Source: Caldithrix sp.
GTDB taxonomy: Bacteria; Zhuqueibacterota; Zhuqueibacteria; Thermofontimicrobiales; Sulfurfontimicrobiaceae
Assembly: GCA_020722815.1 (NCBI GenBank)
Contig: DYKB01000017.1
Location: 1 to 64,000 of the forward strand
Direction of reading: 5' to 3'
Length of the DNA stretch: 64,000 nt
Shown: positions 63,483 through 64,000 of the stretch, one piece after another
Layout of the letters: the number at the start of each line of letters is the position of its first letter
Numbering within the stretch: position 1 is the stretch's first letter
Translations under genes and position numbers: made by a program
Notes under the pieces: model-generated
What the model was told of the DNA's origin: nothing
Database searches by the model: none
Seen by the model: only the letters and a program-made list of their open reading frames with translations

Positions 63483-64000
63483 ATCATCAACTTCATCTAT
63501 AATAAGTGCAAGAAGTATCCACTACCATTTATCAGGCATATTTCTCAAAGAGTGCTAATATACAAAAGCTAAATTAAAAATGCAACTATAAAATACAAGA
63601 ATATAGTTAAATAATGTTCAAAATCCTTGAAAAAAATGAAGGTTAGTCGTTTTTGAGAATGCCCACCTTAAACGCCTGAATCCTTCCGAAAAGTTCCCGG
63701 ATTTATCGTAGTCCACCAACTCTCTTCACTATCTGAACGGATCATGGGATTGATATGTCAGTTTATGAGATTCTTCACCTTATTCAACGTGCCAGATGGT
63801 GAAGAATTGCTCAGTGCGAAGAATCTCCTGTTTGCAGAAAGAATATGAACAGAGCACTTACCCACATATAAAGGCGGTTGTTTTTCCCCGTTTCTTTTAT
63901 TGCGGGATCGGACTATTTTAATATAAGAAATTTCTGCTGATTTTCCAACAAAATTTTTAAAAAAATTAAAATATTGGCATTTTTTTTAAAATTAGCCTTG
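63483..64000. other. Region upstream of ffh
   Basis: 518 bp without a gene. The promoter of ffh is near its left side. At about 63767-63808 GAGATTCTTCACC and GGTGAAGAATTGCTC form an imperfect inverted pair, like a decayed intergenic repeat. The rest gives no coding signal. Confidence 0.45.
63557..63585 (-). promoter_or_regulatory. Candidate sigma70 promoter of the ffh operon
   Basis: On the minus strand TTGCAT (63585-63580) and TATATT (63562-63557) have a 17-nt spacer. Transcription would start about 70 nt before the ffh ATG at 63482. Confidence 0.5.

Noticed and set aside
1-64000. CRISPR array, tRNA or rRNA genes
   Set aside because: No regularly spaced direct repeats and no cloverleaf or rRNA-like stretch was recognised, apart from an 11-nt anti-Shine-Dalgarno match at 22483.

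Overview
The window looks like a chromosomal segment of a Gram-negative, low-GC (roughly high-30s percent) bacterium of the FCB superphylum. Six secreted proteins end in the FlgD-like / type 9 sorting-type C-terminal domain (core NPFN, then IYD..G, then SG.Y....). There is also a TonB-dependent receptor with a carboxypeptidase-regulatory N-domain and a UpxY-type antiterminator. The general style (Calditrichota / KSB1 / Ignavibacteria-like) is an inference; no rRNA or tRNA gene is present to place it.

Layout. 1-0.8 kb: palindrome-rich non-coding DNA. 0.8-9.6 kb: housekeeping and accessory genes (toastrack-type beta protein, a 3-keto-glycoside hydrolase-like protein followed by a Gfo/Idh/MocA oxidoreductase, an M29-like aminopeptidase, an NfeD-FloA-small anchored protein operon, a CsgG-TPR-SH3 protein). 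10.1-14.2 kb: two related secreted FN3/sorting-domain proteins and a TonB-dependent receptor. 14.3-18.2 kb: a compact ACP - AsnB-like amidotransferase - AMP-dependent acyl ligase operon. 18.8-22.4 kb: two large secreted sorting-domain proteins (cohesin-like; PKD plus discoidin-like). 22.8-55.8 kb: a large surface-polysaccharide locus, all on the minus strand. It is read from a consensus sigma70 promoter at 56.2 kb through UpxY, Wza, Wzc-like BY-kinase, a priming sugar transferase, the WbpB/WbpD/WbpE-type UDP-diamino-uronate enzymes, GT4 and GT2 glycosyltransferases, a polysaccharide deacetylase, CapK/PaaK-like ligase, Wzy, two hexapeptide acetyltransferases and Wzx. Its distal part has a beta-helix protein, a pyruvyl transferase, two secreted sorting-domain proteins, an MBOAT O-acyltransferase with a degraded SGNH partner, and an FrhB-like ferredoxin protein. 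56.7-64 kb: a small secreted helical protein, glnA with a structured leader, a cupin, and the conserved ffh-rpsP-khpA-rimM-trmD-rplS operon.

How it works together. The polysaccharide genes form a complete Wzx/Wzy-type pathway: initiation, sugar modification, chain growth, flipping, polymerisation and export. UpxY is probably needed to read through a long operon that carries an internal intrinsic terminator. Acyl modification is represented by hexapeptide transferases and by an MBOAT/SGNH pair that seems to be decaying or mis-sequenced.

Mobile and repeated DNA. No transposase or CRISPR was seen, but the intergenic gaps carry at least three families of short inverted-repeat elements. One is a ~220-bp family with GTTCGGCACA ends flanked by TA, found three times. 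Its two-hairpin core recurs inside an element with different ends. The most rewarding targets for follow-up are the ACP/AsnB/ligase trio, the glnA leader, the broken MBOAT/SGNH pair, the sugar transferase with a GGDEF-like N-domain, and these repeat families.
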